Assembly (NCBI RefSeq): GCF_021530565.1
Contig: NZ_JAKGBI010000025.1
Location: 1 to 64,000, forward strand
DNA: 64,000 nucleotides
Reading direction: 5' to 3'
DNA from: Pseudoalteromonas sp. SMS1
GTDB taxonomy: Bacteria; Pseudomonadota; Gammaproteobacteria; Enterobacterales; Alteromonadaceae
The translations under genes and the position numbers were made by a program. The notes under the pieces were generated by a model. The model ran no database searches. It worked only from the letters and a program-made list of their open reading frames with translations, and was not told the origin of the DNA. This document shows, one piece after another, positions 18,834 through 28,784 of this stretch; positions within the stretch are counted from its first letter, which is position 1, and each line of letters opens with the position of its first letter.

Positions 18834-21800
18834 ATGAAAAGTTTAAGAATCAGCTTTTTTATCACATTCTCAATCATGCTCCTTGTTAGTATCGGTATTG
18901 GGTTGATGTCTTATTACGTAAAAACCGAAGTCAGCGAGCTATCAGAAAAACAAACACAGCTGTTCAAACTCACCGAACTGGCACATGAACTGAAACTCAG
19001 TTCAGACAATTTGACAAACTTTGCAAGGGCTTACGCAGTCACAGGTAACGACAAATGGCAACAATTGTTCAGTTACACCTTGCTAGTGCGCGATGGAAAG
19101 GTGCGGGCAGACAACGCAAACACCTACGATTACTGGGATAGCTTGGCAGCACCACATTCAAACTTACCCCCAATCATCAGAGTCAATGACGGGCACAACA
19201 TAATTGAGCGATTTCAACAGCTAGGCGCCCAAGATTTTGAGCTTTTACAAATGCAAAATGCACTTTCTACCTCTAATGGATTAGTTTCTCTTGAAAGGCG
19301 TGCTTTTAATGCAATTGAAGGGATCCACAAAGATGAATACGGAAACTGGGTTAAAGATGCCGCTCCTGACCTAATCAGTGCACAAAAGATCTTGTTTAGC
19401 GACAATTACTTAATTGAAAAGTCAAAAATCATGTCGGCGATTGGGGAAGCGCATCGCGCCATTACATCTCGATTAAACACTGAGCTTGAAAACCATCAAA
19501 GCAGTCTAAATACCGCCTACCTGCTGAGAAATATTTTTAACTTGGTTTTATTGGTCAATATTGCCCTGTCGTTTTACCTATTGTGGCGACTTTATATCAA
19601 TCCTGTTGCCTCAATTCAAAAACAAGTCGTTACGAATGTTGAGCAAGGCAACTATAATTTCACTTTAGACGAATCCGTTAAAGGTGATTTGTCTGACTTA
19701 TCAAAGTCGATGAACAAGTTGTTGAGCGACCTATCTGAGCAGTTAGAGTTCAATACCATCATGAAAGACTTTGGGCTGGCGCTTCGGGGGAAGAAGAACC
19801 CCCATGAACTGGGAGAAGAATTACTGCAATTCTTAGAGCAGCGACTCTCTGTACCTTTACTCGGTCTTTATGTGTTTGAAGAGCAAAAAGTCCTAAACAG
19901 GGTTGCTGGTACAGGGTATAGCTCTAGTGCTGCGAAAACTTATAGCAATTACGATTCTATCCATTTTCACGTGTTAAGCACCCAAAAACCATACTCGATG
20001 AAATTTGAGAAGGATCAGTACGCCATTGAATTAAATGGTGAAAAGCTTTCAATTTGCGAGCTATATTACTTTCCATTAGTGGTGAGCAACGACAGTATCG
20101 GTCTACTGGAGCTCGGCAGCTTGGTTGCGTTGACGGATCAAGACTACAAATGGATAAAGTCTGTGATAAACGATTTAGCAGTGAGTCTTCAGCTCACGCA
20201 AAACATCGACTTGCAGTCCAAGGCCGAGAAACGCATCGTTGAGCAACTCGAGTTGAATAAAAAGATTTTGGATGCCATCCCAAGCCCTATGTACTACAAA
20301 AACAGTATGGGCAAATACCTGGGTGTTAACAGCGTATTTCACCAATACTTCGGGACATTTGATGCTGACGTACTCGATGCAACAGCCGAGGACATTTTCA
20401 ATTATGAAATTGCACAAATATTCGAACAATCGCACCAAGACCTGCTCACAGGTACGTCCAATCAGCATTACGAAATCACCATCAACAATTCTGAAAATAT
20501 ACCTAGAAACTTCATCGTTTACGAAGCCGTTTTCACCAATGCAGAAAACGAGTTAGCCGGCGTCGTCGGACTCTTACTCGACGTAACAGAGCGCAAGCAA
20601 ATGGAGCAAGAGCTGCGCCAAGCGAAAGATAGAGCGGATGAAATGAGTACTGCTAAAGGTGAGTTTTTGGCCAATATGAGTCATGAAATCCGTACGCCTA
20701 TGAACGCCATCATAGGAATGAGCCACTTAGCCCTGAGAACAGAGCTTAGTACACAACAACTCGGTTATATAAATAAAATTGATCAGGCGGCTAAGAGCTT
20801 ACTCGGTATTATTAATGACATCTTAGATTTTTCAAAAATTGAATCCGGTAAGCTAGAAGTTGAGCAAATTGACTTTTCATTACAGGAAGTACTTGATAAC
20901 GTTGTAAATATCAATGTCATCCGGATGCAAGAAAAAGGACTTGAGATGCTACTTGATATCGCCCCAGATGTGCCAATTAGCTTGATTGGCGATCCTTTGA
21001 GGTTAGGACAAGTACTCATCAATTTGTGTGGGAATGCCATTAAATTTACAGAGCAAGGCGAAATCACCATCTCAGTGACAACGGTTGAGCAACAGGAAAA
21101 CACGGCGACACTCAAGTTCTCTGTTCATGATACAGGGATTGGAATGACGCAGGCCCAGCAAGATAAATTGTTTCAAGCATTCTCTCAGGCGGATGGCTCA
21201 ATAACCAGAAAGTACGGTGGCACAGGGCTTGGGCTTAGTATCTCGAAAAAACTTGTAGAACTAATGGACGGCAGTATTGGCGTTAATAGTGAGGAAGGCA
21301 AAGGTTCTGAATTCTATTTCACAACACGTTGCGGACTGCAGTCAGCGAAACTCACCAACGTCATTTGTCCAGATAGTCAGCTAACAGGAAAGCGGGTGTT
21401 AGTCGTTGATGACAACGAAAGTGCGCGTTCTATACTAACTAACTTACTAAAAGCAATGAAATTCAATGTCACTTGCAGCGCCAGTGGTTCAGGGGCTATC
21501 GAGCTTGTACAAGCAAGCCAATACGACATTATTTTTATGGATTGGAAAATGCCACATATGAGTGGTATTGACGCCATCAAACACATCAAGACGCTCGAAC
21601 TAGAAATCGAACCAAAGTATATTCTGGTCACTGCATATGGCACAGATATCGGTATGAATGCAGAAATTCATGATTTGATTGATGCAATTATCCTCAAGCC
21701 GGTCAATGCATCTGTATTATTGGATGCCATCATGGAGTCATTTGAACTGGCACCACAATGTTCAAAAGAGGTCTCAAACTCCGAGCCCCAAGCAATAGAA

Positions 21801-22859
21801 TTTAACCAAGAGCGAGTGCTGCTCGTTGAGGACAATAGTACTAACCAAGAAATCGCAAATGAGATGCTATGTTCATTAAATTTATCCGTAAAAATCGCAG
21901 ATAACGGTCAAATTGCAGTAGATATGGTCAATAGCGAGCCCTTTGATATTGTACTGATGGACATACAAATGCCAGTTATGGATGGATACTCGGCGGCCAA
22001 AGCGATTAGAGGTAATCACAAGTTTGATAAATTACCCATTGTCGCCATGACCGCCAATGTCATGAAAGAAGACCTAGAAAAGTGCGACCAAGCTGGTATG
22101 GATGGCCATATTGGCAAGCCAATTAACTTTGGCCAAATGGCACAAACGATTAAAGCCCACCTGTCCACTGAACGAGGAACCCCCTCCACCCTGTCAGAGC
22201 AAAGTACGAACGATAAGTCAGCCGCAAAGCAACCACATGCGCTCACCCCACCCCCTATCGACGAAAAAAGTAAAAACCAAGAATTAAAAGGCGTAGATGT
22301 AACGTGTGCGATAAAAAGATTGGGAGGCAACGAAAAAGCATTTTGGAATATCATCAGAAAATTTGCCAGAAACCAAATCGAAGAAACCATTAATTTGAGT
22401 CAGGCGTTGGTCATTGGGGACTTCGAACATGCGGAGCGTATCGCGCACTCTCTAAAAGGGGCAAGTGCAAATTTGTGTATTGATGAGCTTTCAAAGCAAG
22501 CGTCAGACATAGAATCAGCAATTTCAAAAGGCGAAAAGGTCGCGGCACAGGATGTTGAAAAAATGACCCTGTATTTACGTGAGCTCCATCAAGCATTGTC
22601 TGACGCACATCAAGACGCCCCAACACCCGAACCAACCACTTCCAACGTGGTTCCGTTAAATATAACAAGAAATGACTTTATTGAGTTGGAAGAGCTACTT
22701 TTAGCTTGTGACACGCAATCAGTGGAGAAAGTGCACGAACTCAAAACAAAACACAAAATTAGCGAAGAAACCTGTAATCAGCTTGTCGAGCTCATTGAAG
22801 ATTTTGAATTTGACCAAGCAAGAGAGTTAATTGCACAATTGCTCAATCAGTCGGCTTAA
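18834..22859 (+). CDS. Hybrid sensor histidine kinase with two receivers and HPt domain
   Basis: A 1341-residue membrane kinase. TM1 is near residues 6-28, a periplasmic sensor of about 200 residues follows, and TM2 is near 234-254. Next come a HAMP-like linker (255-300), a GAF-like domain (about 310-450), a PAS domain (about 465-590), HisKA with His617 in NMSHEIRTPMN and HATPase with N, G1 and G2 boxes (DTGIGM, GGTGLGLS). Two receivers follow with Asp903 (MDWKMP) and Asp1043 (MDIQMP), then an HPt domain with His1205 in AHSLKGAS and an extra helical tail. The full phosphorelay His-Asp-Asp-His is present, so the HPt could pass phosphate to the neighbouring HD-GYP or receiver protein. The signal is unknown. 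Confidence 0.92.
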   Translation: MKSLRISFFITFSIMLLVSIGIGLMSYYVKTEVSELSEKQTQLFKLTELAHELKLSSDNLTNFARAYAVTGNDKWQQLFSYTLLVRDGKVRADNANTYDYWDSLAAPHSNLPPIIRVNDGHNIIERFQQLGAQDFELLQMQNALSTSNGLVSLERRAFNAIEGIHKDEYGNWVKDAAPDLISAQKILFSDNYLIEKSKIMSAIGEAHRAITSRLNTELENHQSSLNTAYLLRNIFNLVLLVNIALSFYLLWRLYINPVASIQKQVVTNVEQGNYNFTLDESVKGDLSDLSKSMNKLLSDLSEQLEFNTIMKDFGLALRGKKNPHELGEELLQFLEQRLSVPLLGLYVFEEQKVLNRVAGTGYSSSAAKTYSNYDSIHFHVLSTQKPYSMKFEKDQYAIELNGEKLSICELYYFPLVVSNDSIGLLELGSLVALTDQDYKWIKSVINDLAVSLQLTQNIDLQSKAEKRIVEQLELNKKILDAIPSPMYYKNSMGKYLGVNSVFHQYFGTFDADVLDATAEDIFNYEIAQIFEQSHQDLLTGTSNQHYEITINNSENIPRNFIVYEAVFTNAENELAGVVGLLLDVTERKQMEQELRQAKDRADEMSTAKGEFLANMSHEIRTPMNAIIGMSHLALRTELSTQQLGYINKIDQAAKSLLGIINDILDFSKIESGKLEVEQIDFSLQEVLDNVVNINVIRMQEKGLEMLLDIAPDVPISLIGDPLRLGQVLINLCGNAIKFTEQGEITISVTTVEQQENTATLKFSVHDTGIGMTQAQQDKLFQAFSQADGSITRKYGGTGLGLSISKKLVELMDGSIGVNSEEGKGSEFYFTTRCGLQSAKLTNVICPDSQLTGKRVLVVDDNESARSILTNLLKAMKFNVTCSASGSGAIELVQASQYDIIFMDWKMPHMSGIDAIKHIKTLELEIEPKYILVTAYGTDIGMNAEIHDLIDAIILKPVNASVLLDAIMESFELAPQCSKEVSNSEPQAIEFNQERVLLVEDNSTNQEIANEMLCSLNLSVKIADNGQIAVDMVNSEPFDIVLMDIQMPVMDGYSAAKAIRGNHKFDKLPIVAMTANVMKEDLEKCDQAGMDGHIGKPINFGQMAQTIKAHLSTERGTPSTLSEQSTNDKSAAKQPHALTPPPIDEKSKNQELKGVDVTCAIKRLGGNEKAFWNIIRKFARNQIEETINLSQALVIGDFEHAERIAHSLKGASANLCIDELSKQASDIESAISKGEKVAAQDVEKMTLYLRELHQALSDAHQDAPTPEPTTSNVVPLNITRNDFIELEELLLACDTQSVEKVHELKTKHKISEETCNQLVELIEDFEFDQARELIAQLLNQSA

Positions 22860-22918
22860 ATTCAGTCTAAGCGATATCAATGTGTCAACACTTAGGAGCA
22901 CAATAAATAGGGCCTCTT

Positions 22919-23410
22919 TTATAAATACGCCGGACTCACATAGACGTGATTGAGGATTGTGTGTCCTGCAAACTCAAAACTGAATTCACCAACGTGCTTA
23001 AAACCCAAGCGCTGATAAAACATGTTAGATGAATTTTCTGTCCAAGTGTATAACCAAAACGGCAAACCATAATGCTGCGCTACCGCCTGTAACAGCACTT
23101 TGCCTATACCTTGACCATGGAAATAGTTATGAACATAAAGCTTCTCCAGCTCATAACCACGACTTGGGTCACCAAAAAATGAGGCGGTATTGATCATAGC
23201 AAATCCGAGTAAGGCGCCCGCTCGCTCATAAACGAGTATTTTATACGCTTTATTGGCCAGTAATTCTTCAAAGTGTGCTTTTGTAAATTGCTCAATAGCA
23301 AAGTCGGCATAAGCTTTACGCATCCCATCAACAGTATAAGTATTCAGCCAAACTTGCAGTGTAAGAGCGGCTAAACTTGCCACATCATGGATATTTGCAT
23401 GTCTTATCAT
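22919..23410 (-). CDS. GNAT-family N-acetyltransferase
   Basis: A 163-residue acetyltransferase of the GNAT fold. The acetyl-CoA-binding motif A region reads LEKLYVHNYFHGQGIGKVLLQAV (about residues 85-107), with the QGIGK pyrophosphate loop, and is followed by motif B NMFYQRLGFKHVGE. ATG 23410 matches the usual MIRxA start of the family; the open frame continues to 23482 but that extension has no family features. It converges with the hybrid kinase gene. The acetylated substrate cannot be predicted. Confidence 0.82.
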   Translation of the reverse strand: MIRHANIHDVASLAALTLQVWLNTYTVDGMRKAYADFAIEQFTKAHFEELLANKAYKILVYERAGALLGFAMINTASFFGDPSRGYELEKLYVHNYFHGQGIGKVLLQAVAQHYGLPFWLYTWTENSSNMFYQRLGFKHVGEFSFEFAGHTILNHVYVSPAYL

Positions 23411-23482
23411 TTCAATATTTACCGATACTTTATCTACTTGCACTGAACAGCACCATCGACTGCTGCGACCATTGTGACACAT

Positions 23483-24482
23483 TTATGATTTCCAAAAAGC
23501 ATGTTTCACTCCACTGATTTTTGGATAAATGTGAAGCTTTAACAATCTACTTCATCAAACTACTTCATCAAACTGCTGACACCAAGTTTTAACCCCGAGA
23601 ACGAAGGCAACGCCACTTCACGCCTTATCGTGTATACAACCAACCTCGCTGATCTAACCGAAATATAACGCCTCGCTTATAGTCACCTTGCCAGCAGTGC
23701 TTGAGTGCTTCGTAGATTGCGTCGAGCATTAAAATCTAAGTTGCCAGCTACGCTTTCCCTGATATATTAACTGCTGTAACCCCCCTATCAAGGATAAGAT
23801 TAACATTCGACTTGAGACGGACATACGGTTTGTTGAGCGATGGACTTAGAACTTTATGCACAATACCTTACGCGTTTTGGGTATGCCAACGCCTTACCCT
23901 AGAACAAATAACAACACATTGCTTTAATTGCAACAGTTGTTGAATAATGGCACCACGAGTCAACACCTGTAGATACGCCTGACTCAGTAATCATGGTATA
24001 TAGATCCACACAGACACCAAAACACACTTTGTTAATACTGTTTACATCTATATACTTTCAATATGCAATTTGAGAAAAACACTTCACAAACATGAGTAAA
24101 TAAACTCCCGAAATGAATAAAATAATAAAAATTTAAATATATTTAAAACGCATTATATTCCAAACTAATAATTTAAAGGATGGATATTCAATGCTATTTC
24201 CTTGCTTTTAAAGTACAAGAGCATTCAATACGATATTGCAACCAAATAGAAATGTCACTTGCTTGGTCACTATCAGAGCCTTTGAAGAAACGAGTATCTA
24301 GGTAAACCCTACGAGGTGTCTATTGCATGGATTTTAAACGAAAGTCGCGGCAGCCCTGATAGGATGCCGCATAGCATAATGAAGCCATTACTCTTATAAA
24401 GAAAAGCAAGAAAAATAATAAATTAAACACCTGAAAATATAAGTACTTTTAAATCAGGCATTTAAAAACAAACCTAATCGCT
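23483..24482. other. Gene-poor kilobase without supported features
   Basis: Stop codons are frequent in all frames and no protein family, tRNA or insertion sequence ends can be recognised. The first half (to about 24000) has coding-like composition with many short frames, for example a 20-codon ATG frame at 23839 ending in a stop, which suggests a decayed gene. The second half (24040-24180) is very AT-rich. I can assign no function. Confidence 0.5.
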
Positions 24483-24509
24483 AACCTGGGTTCTCGCGAG
24501 AGTCAGGTT
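24483..24509 (-). terminator. Hairpin at the end of the YciI-family gene
   Basis: An inverted repeat, AACCTG paired with CAGGTT and an inner TCTCGCGAGA, lies immediately after the YciI stop codon in the direction of transcription. It is short on T residues, so it is a moderate candidate. Confidence 0.45.
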
Positions 24510-24793
24510 CACAATAGGTAATCTAGTTCCTTTGCTGTTTTGGAGGGAAAAAACTCTGTAATTTGATATTCGGCAATACCTGTTTTAAAGAAAGGGTCCT
24601 CGCTCAATACCGCTTCTAACTGCTCTTTTGAAGTAGAAGTAGCTAGGATCACACCACCCGTTCTAGGTTCAGTACGACCAGACATTAAAAAAATACCATC
24701 GTCGTAACATCTGTCCAAATATTCAACATGCAGGGGTAAATATTTATCAACTTCAGATAAACCAACTAAATAATTTAGTGTGACGATAAACAT
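24509..24793 (-). CDS. YciI family protein
   Basis: A 94-residue ferredoxin-like-fold protein of the YciI family. The features are MFIVTLNYLVGLSEVDKYLPLHVEYL with the conserved His near residue 22, GIFLMSGRTEPRTGGVIL near 34-51 and EDPFFKTGIAEYQITEFFPS near 65-84. Family members are small dimeric cytoplasmic proteins; some have a dehydrochlorinase-like or ring-modifying role, but most are uncharacterised. A ribosome site AAAAGGAA precedes the ATG. It is divergent from the PepSY gene and transcribed alone. Confidence 0.88.
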   Translation of the reverse strand: MFIVTLNYLVGLSEVDKYLPLHVEYLDRCYDDGIFLMSGRTEPRTGGVILATSTSKEQLEAVLSEDPFFKTGIAEYQITEFFPSKTAKELDYLL

Positions 24794-25039
24794 GCCAGTT
24801 CCTTTTTATAATAATTTATATGCGCTCAATGCTGAATCAAAGTGTGCATTAATATAACGAACCACCTATTTCGATTCTTTTAATAATGTATCAGCCAATA
24901 AGGTACATGTATATAGATACTCACATTTGTTTACAACTTACTAGGTTCAAGCAGTGTTAATCAAGTGCAGCAAACATGCGACAATTTGTCACATGCCATT
25001 CCGAATGTGAGTCAAATATAATGCCCTCATTATCCCCAA

Positions 25040-25058
25040 TATAATAATAATCATATGC
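25040..25058 (+). promoter_or_regulatory. Weak Fur-box-like sequence at the PepSY/TonB operon start
   Basis: The 19 bases from 25040 match the Fur consensus GATAATGATAATCATTATC at about 14 positions and overlap the PepSY start codon. Iron control would suit a PepSY plus TonB-receptor operon. The local AT richness makes chance similarity possible. Confidence 0.35.
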
Positions 25059-26509
25059 TTAAACAGCTACTTTTATGGCATAGACGCATTGCCCTTTTTT
25101 GTCTTGTTCCCTTCATTGTATGGGCACTCTCGGGCTTACTACACCCAATAATGTCGCACTTTGCAAAAGCCCCTAGGATCAATGCAACACCCACTCAGAT
25201 TAATGTGCAATATTTACAAAATTATGCACATTTAAAAGATTTGCTAAGCCAAAAGCAGATTGAACGATTCAGTCATGCCAGTTTAGTTAGTTATAAAGGT
25301 GCTTATTATTATCAAGTTAGAGAACTGAAACTCAATCACATCGCGATGCACTACTTGCCACTCAGACCGCACCTCCCAATCTTGACTGACGAGCAATATG
25401 CCCAATATTTGGCCCATAAATGGTCACATCAAACAATCTCAAATTCAAAACTGATAACCCAGTTTAGTACTGCGTACCCAGAGATAAACCGCGTTTTGCC
25501 TGTGTACCGCTTTACCCTTGAAAATGGCAATCGCGTGTACATTGATACGCTAGGCAAACGCATTACTGCTCACAACACAGTGCTGCGTGAATCACTGTCT
25601 TATTGGTTTAAACAATTACATACTTGGCAGTTTGTGGGAGATAGACACAGCCCGTGGCGAATCGTGCCTATGCTTCTCATTAGTGCAACATTGTTTATTG
25701 TGGCAATATTGGGACTCATAGCCTATAGCATGCTCTGGCGACGTATAAAATCTTCTCGCTTAACAAAACAGGCAATGCACAGAAGTCTCGGGCTGGTATT
25801 GAGTGTGTGCCTATTGGGGTTTGCTTCAAGTAGCATGCATATCTTGATTGATAAGTTTTATCCGCAATCGTTCAGGCAGATAATACCTGACAACACATTA
25901 ATGACTCGAGCATTAGACCACGACCCCATTAAGGCGATGCAGCTAAGTAAGGGGCAGAATTTTCAACTCGTGGCCATTGACGGCGAAATATACAGTCAAA
26001 TCCCCCTGAGTGAAAAAGGGGCAACACAGTTCTCTTATTGGCAAGACACGCGCACAAGCAAAACTGATCTGCAACTTGTGCAACAGATATTAAATGAACA
26101 ACTGAATATAAGCGGTACCGTGCAACATTTTGAGCAGATCGATAGATTTGGGCCTACTTATGGGTTCATCAATAAACGTTTGCCTGTCATACAGCTCAGA
26201 TTTGCCGAACAACCGAACCACCTTTACAGTGTTGAACCCCATACTGGCTATGTCGCAGCAATAGAGGATACTTGGCAAAGCGCGCGTAACTGGCACTTTG
26301 GAAATCTGCATAAATATCATTTTTTGAACCCAATTGGCAAAGGACTTCGCGATAGTATTGTCGCAATAATTTGTCTTGGCCTTGTATTCGTTGCCATACT
26401 CGGCACTAGCTTATATTTCGCCAGAGCCATTCGCCAATACCGAATTAAAAAGCAACGCGCATCTCATCATAAAGAATTATTAAAAATAACTAAGGAACAA
26501 GCAGAATGA
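25055..26509 (+). CDS. PepSY-associated membrane protein, possible siderophore reductase
   Basis: A 484-residue inner-membrane protein with about four transmembrane segments (near residues 10-33, 205-228, 245-265 and 430-452) and large periplasmic loops. The start MLKQLLLWHRRIALFCLVPFIVWALSGLLHP, with His in the first helix, and later His in HRSLG and NWHFGNLHKYHFL, are typical of PepSY_TM proteins. Relatives encoded beside TonB receptors act as, or are proposed as, ferric-siderophore reductases. The 4-base overlap with the receptor gene supports joint function in uptake of an iron complex. Reductase activity is inferred from context and family. Confidence 0.8.
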   Translation: MLKQLLLWHRRIALFCLVPFIVWALSGLLHPIMSHFAKAPRINATPTQINVQYLQNYAHLKDLLSQKQIERFSHASLVSYKGAYYYQVRELKLNHIAMHYLPLRPHLPILTDEQYAQYLAHKWSHQTISNSKLITQFSTAYPEINRVLPVYRFTLENGNRVYIDTLGKRITAHNTVLRESLSYWFKQLHTWQFVGDRHSPWRIVPMLLISATLFIVAILGLIAYSMLWRRIKSSRLTKQAMHRSLGLVLSVCLLGFASSSMHILIDKFYPQSFRQIIPDNTLMTRALDHDPIKAMQLSKGQNFQLVAIDGEIYSQIPLSEKGATQFSYWQDTRTSKTDLQLVQQILNEQLNISGTVQHFEQIDRFGPTYGFINKRLPVIQLRFAEQPNHLYSVEPHTGYVAAIEDTWQSARNWHFGNLHKYHFLNPIGKGLRDSIVAIICLGLVFVAILGTSLYFARAIRQYRIKKQRASHHKELLKITKEQAE

Positions 26510-28605
26510 AATCAGGCTTTTCTTATTCACTGATTACGATTGCACTATTGCAAGCGGACCTCGCAAACGCACAACATGATGGTACAGATACAATTGAACA
26601 AATCATTGTTACTGCCAGCCGAAGTGCAAAGGCCAATACCGACTTAGCGTTGAGCGTCGGCAGCGTCTCTAAAGAGGTGATAAGAAATGACAATGCCCAG
26701 CACGTGTCAGAATCTCTAGAAACTATTCCAGGGGTATTATTAAATCAACTCTCTGGCGGACAAGGACACAATGCGGCCATTCGTATGCCCATCAACTATG
26801 GGGGGTATACGCTCTATCTACAAGATAACGTACCACTGCAATCCGCGGCATTTTACAACCACAATGCGCTGTGGTGGGCGAGTACTAACTCGTCAACGTC
26901 AAGGCTAGAGGTTATTAAAGGTGCTGGTACAAGCTTATATGGCTCAGGCGCCGTTGCTGCCACAGTTAACGTTTTATCGGCACCAGTCGAAAACAGCGTG
27001 AATGAATTCGCAACCACGTTTGGTGAACATGGCTACAACAGGTTTAATGGCGCACTGACACACCACTGGTCAGAGCAAAATGGTGTCAGAGTTTCAGCAG
27101 CTTATTTAGACAATGATGGATGGCGAGAACACAGCAGTGTGAAAAAATCGGAGTTCAACGTGCTTCATGAATTCGCCATAGATAATAAACACAGCCTAAA
27201 AACCAGCCTAATAGCATCTCAGCTCGATCAACAAATGTTGGATGCATTAGAAGGGGATGAATTTGAAGCAGATCCGACACAATCTGGGCTCTCACAAAAT
27301 GTGCTCAATATAGATCCTCGACGTGACACCAACTACCTACGCTTAAGTGCTGAATATCAATATGACGACGCTGAGTTTTATGCATCTGTGATACCTTATC
27401 TCCGCTATAGGAGCAACGACTACATCGCTACATGGCAACCAAACATGCCAAACGTAGAGTCAACAGTGAGAACGCTGGGCCTACTCGTCCTAAGCAATTT
27501 TCAACATCATAGTAATTTTGAGACAACCGTCGGTATCGATATAGAACGCTCAGAGGGGGAGGCCTATTCATATCAGCCAACCACAACAACGCCACCGGGT
27601 AAAACCCCTATCACTTACCCTGAAGGTCATATTTTTTACCATGACACAACACGTTATACAGGCATTTCACCTTACATACAGCACATTGGCCACATCAATG
27701 AGCAATTAAGTTATGCCATCGGCGCGCGATATGATCATAACCAATATGACTTTGATAACCACCGCCCTGTCTACGATGACGACGGCTTTAATAATCGCTC
27801 TATCCCCAGTCGCAGTGATACATTTAAACACCTAAGTCCAAAAGCAAGTTTAAATTATAAACTCCAAGACAATGCCAGTATGTATATACGGTATGCAAGT
27901 GCCATTCGTCTTCCAACCACCTCTGAGATGTATCATCTTAAAACCAAAGAAACCAGCGCTCAACTCAGCGCGTTGCGTGAAGAAACCTCAGACACCTACG
28001 AAATAGGTTACAAAGCGAATATAGATAACCTCTCTATTGAAGCGGCTTATTATATAATGGACGTTAACGACGCCATCGTAACAGCCTATGATGATTTGAT
28101 GTCTAGCTATCGCACCAATGCGGGTGAAGTTCGCCATCAGGGGTTTGAATTCGGTGCACATTATACTTTGGACGCTAGTTGGTCTGTCGCATTTGCCTAT
28201 AGCCAATCAAAACATGAGTTTGGGCACTATATCCAAGATCAGAATCGGCAAGACAGAGACGAAAAGGACTTTACTGGCAAAAGTTTACAAATGGCGCCAG
28301 AATATGTTGCGAACGTAAGGCTCAATCATACGAGCCAACGGTTTGATGGACTCCAAGTCACTGCGGAACTTAAAAGCATCGGAGATTATTGGATGGATGC
28401 AGCCAACACAGAAAAGTATGATGGCTACACCATAGCCAATATAAAAGTAAACTATCAACTGTCTGACGCATTAAAACTGCATGCACGTATTGCCAACTTA
28501 ACGGACAAAAAATACGCCCTCCAAGCGGAAAAACGCTATGGCCGAGAGCGTATTCAACCTGGCGCACCACAAACTGCCTACCTAGGATTAAGTTATACTT
28601 TTTAA
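26506..28605 (+). CDS. TonB-dependent outer-membrane receptor, probably for a ferric siderophore
   Basis: A 699-residue TonB-dependent receptor. The signal peptide covers about residues 1-22 and a TonB box TIEQIIVTASRS lies near 29-40. The plug domain spans roughly 45-165, with the SRLEVIKGAGTSLYGSGAVAATVNV segment typical of the family, and the 22-strand barrel ends in the terminal Phe of YLGLSYTF. The gene overlaps the PepSY membrane gene by 4 bases, so they form an operon. A strong terminator follows. The substrate is inferred to be an iron complex from the PepSY partner and a weak Fur-like site; other ligands remain possible. Confidence 0.88.
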   Translation: MKSGFSYSLITIALLQADLANAQHDGTDTIEQIIVTASRSAKANTDLALSVGSVSKEVIRNDNAQHVSESLETIPGVLLNQLSGGQGHNAAIRMPINYGGYTLYLQDNVPLQSAAFYNHNALWWASTNSSTSRLEVIKGAGTSLYGSGAVAATVNVLSAPVENSVNEFATTFGEHGYNRFNGALTHHWSEQNGVRVSAAYLDNDGWREHSSVKKSEFNVLHEFAIDNKHSLKTSLIASQLDQQMLDALEGDEFEADPTQSGLSQNVLNIDPRRDTNYLRLSAEYQYDDAEFYASVIPYLRYRSNDYIATWQPNMPNVESTVRTLGLLVLSNFQHHSNFETTVGIDIERSEGEAYSYQPTTTTPPGKTPITYPEGHIFYHDTTRYTGISPYIQHIGHINEQLSYAIGARYDHNQYDFDNHRPVYDDDGFNNRSIPSRSDTFKHLSPKASLNYKLQDNASMYIRYASAIRLPTTSEMYHLKTKETSAQLSALREETSDTYEIGYKANIDNLSIEAAYYIMDVNDAIVTAYDDLMSSYRTNAGEVRHQGFEFGAHYTLDASWSVAFAYSQSKHEFGHYIQDQNRQDRDEKDFTGKSLQMAPEYVANVRLNHTSQRFDGLQVTAELKSIGDYWMDAANTEKYDGYTIANIKVNYQLSDALKLHARIANLTDKKYALQAEKRYGRERIQPGAPQTAYLGLSYTF

Positions 28606-28640
28606 AGACCCAGCGTAAAGAAGCGCTTTTGGATGCCCCG

Positions 28641-28680
28641 AGTGTGATATCGAACATCATCGATATCACACTTTTATTTT
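28641..28680 (+). terminator. Intrinsic terminator of the PepSY/TonB-receptor operon
   Basis: A perfect 12-bp stem, AGTGTGATATCG paired with CGATATCACACT, with an 8-base loop and followed by TTTATTTT: a classical rho-independent terminator 35 bases after the stop. Confidence 0.8.
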
Positions 28681-28756
28681 CTCGTCCGCTCATGGTGAAG
28701 AAGAATCATTGACATGTTTTCGTCATCAAACCGTCATTATATTCATGCTCTAATAG

Positions 28757-28770
28757 CTGGTATAGACCAG
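28757..28770 (+). promoter_or_regulatory. Predicted PhnR operator before phnW
   Basis: CTGGTATAGACCAG is an inverted repeat containing the GTnTAnAC core of HutC-subfamily GntR operators. It lies 14 bases before the phnW start codon. Almost the same sequence precedes the TonB-receptor operon at 40571, linking the two units to the GntR regulator at 33276. Confidence 0.65.
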
Positions 28771-28784
28771 AAAGAAGATGCACT

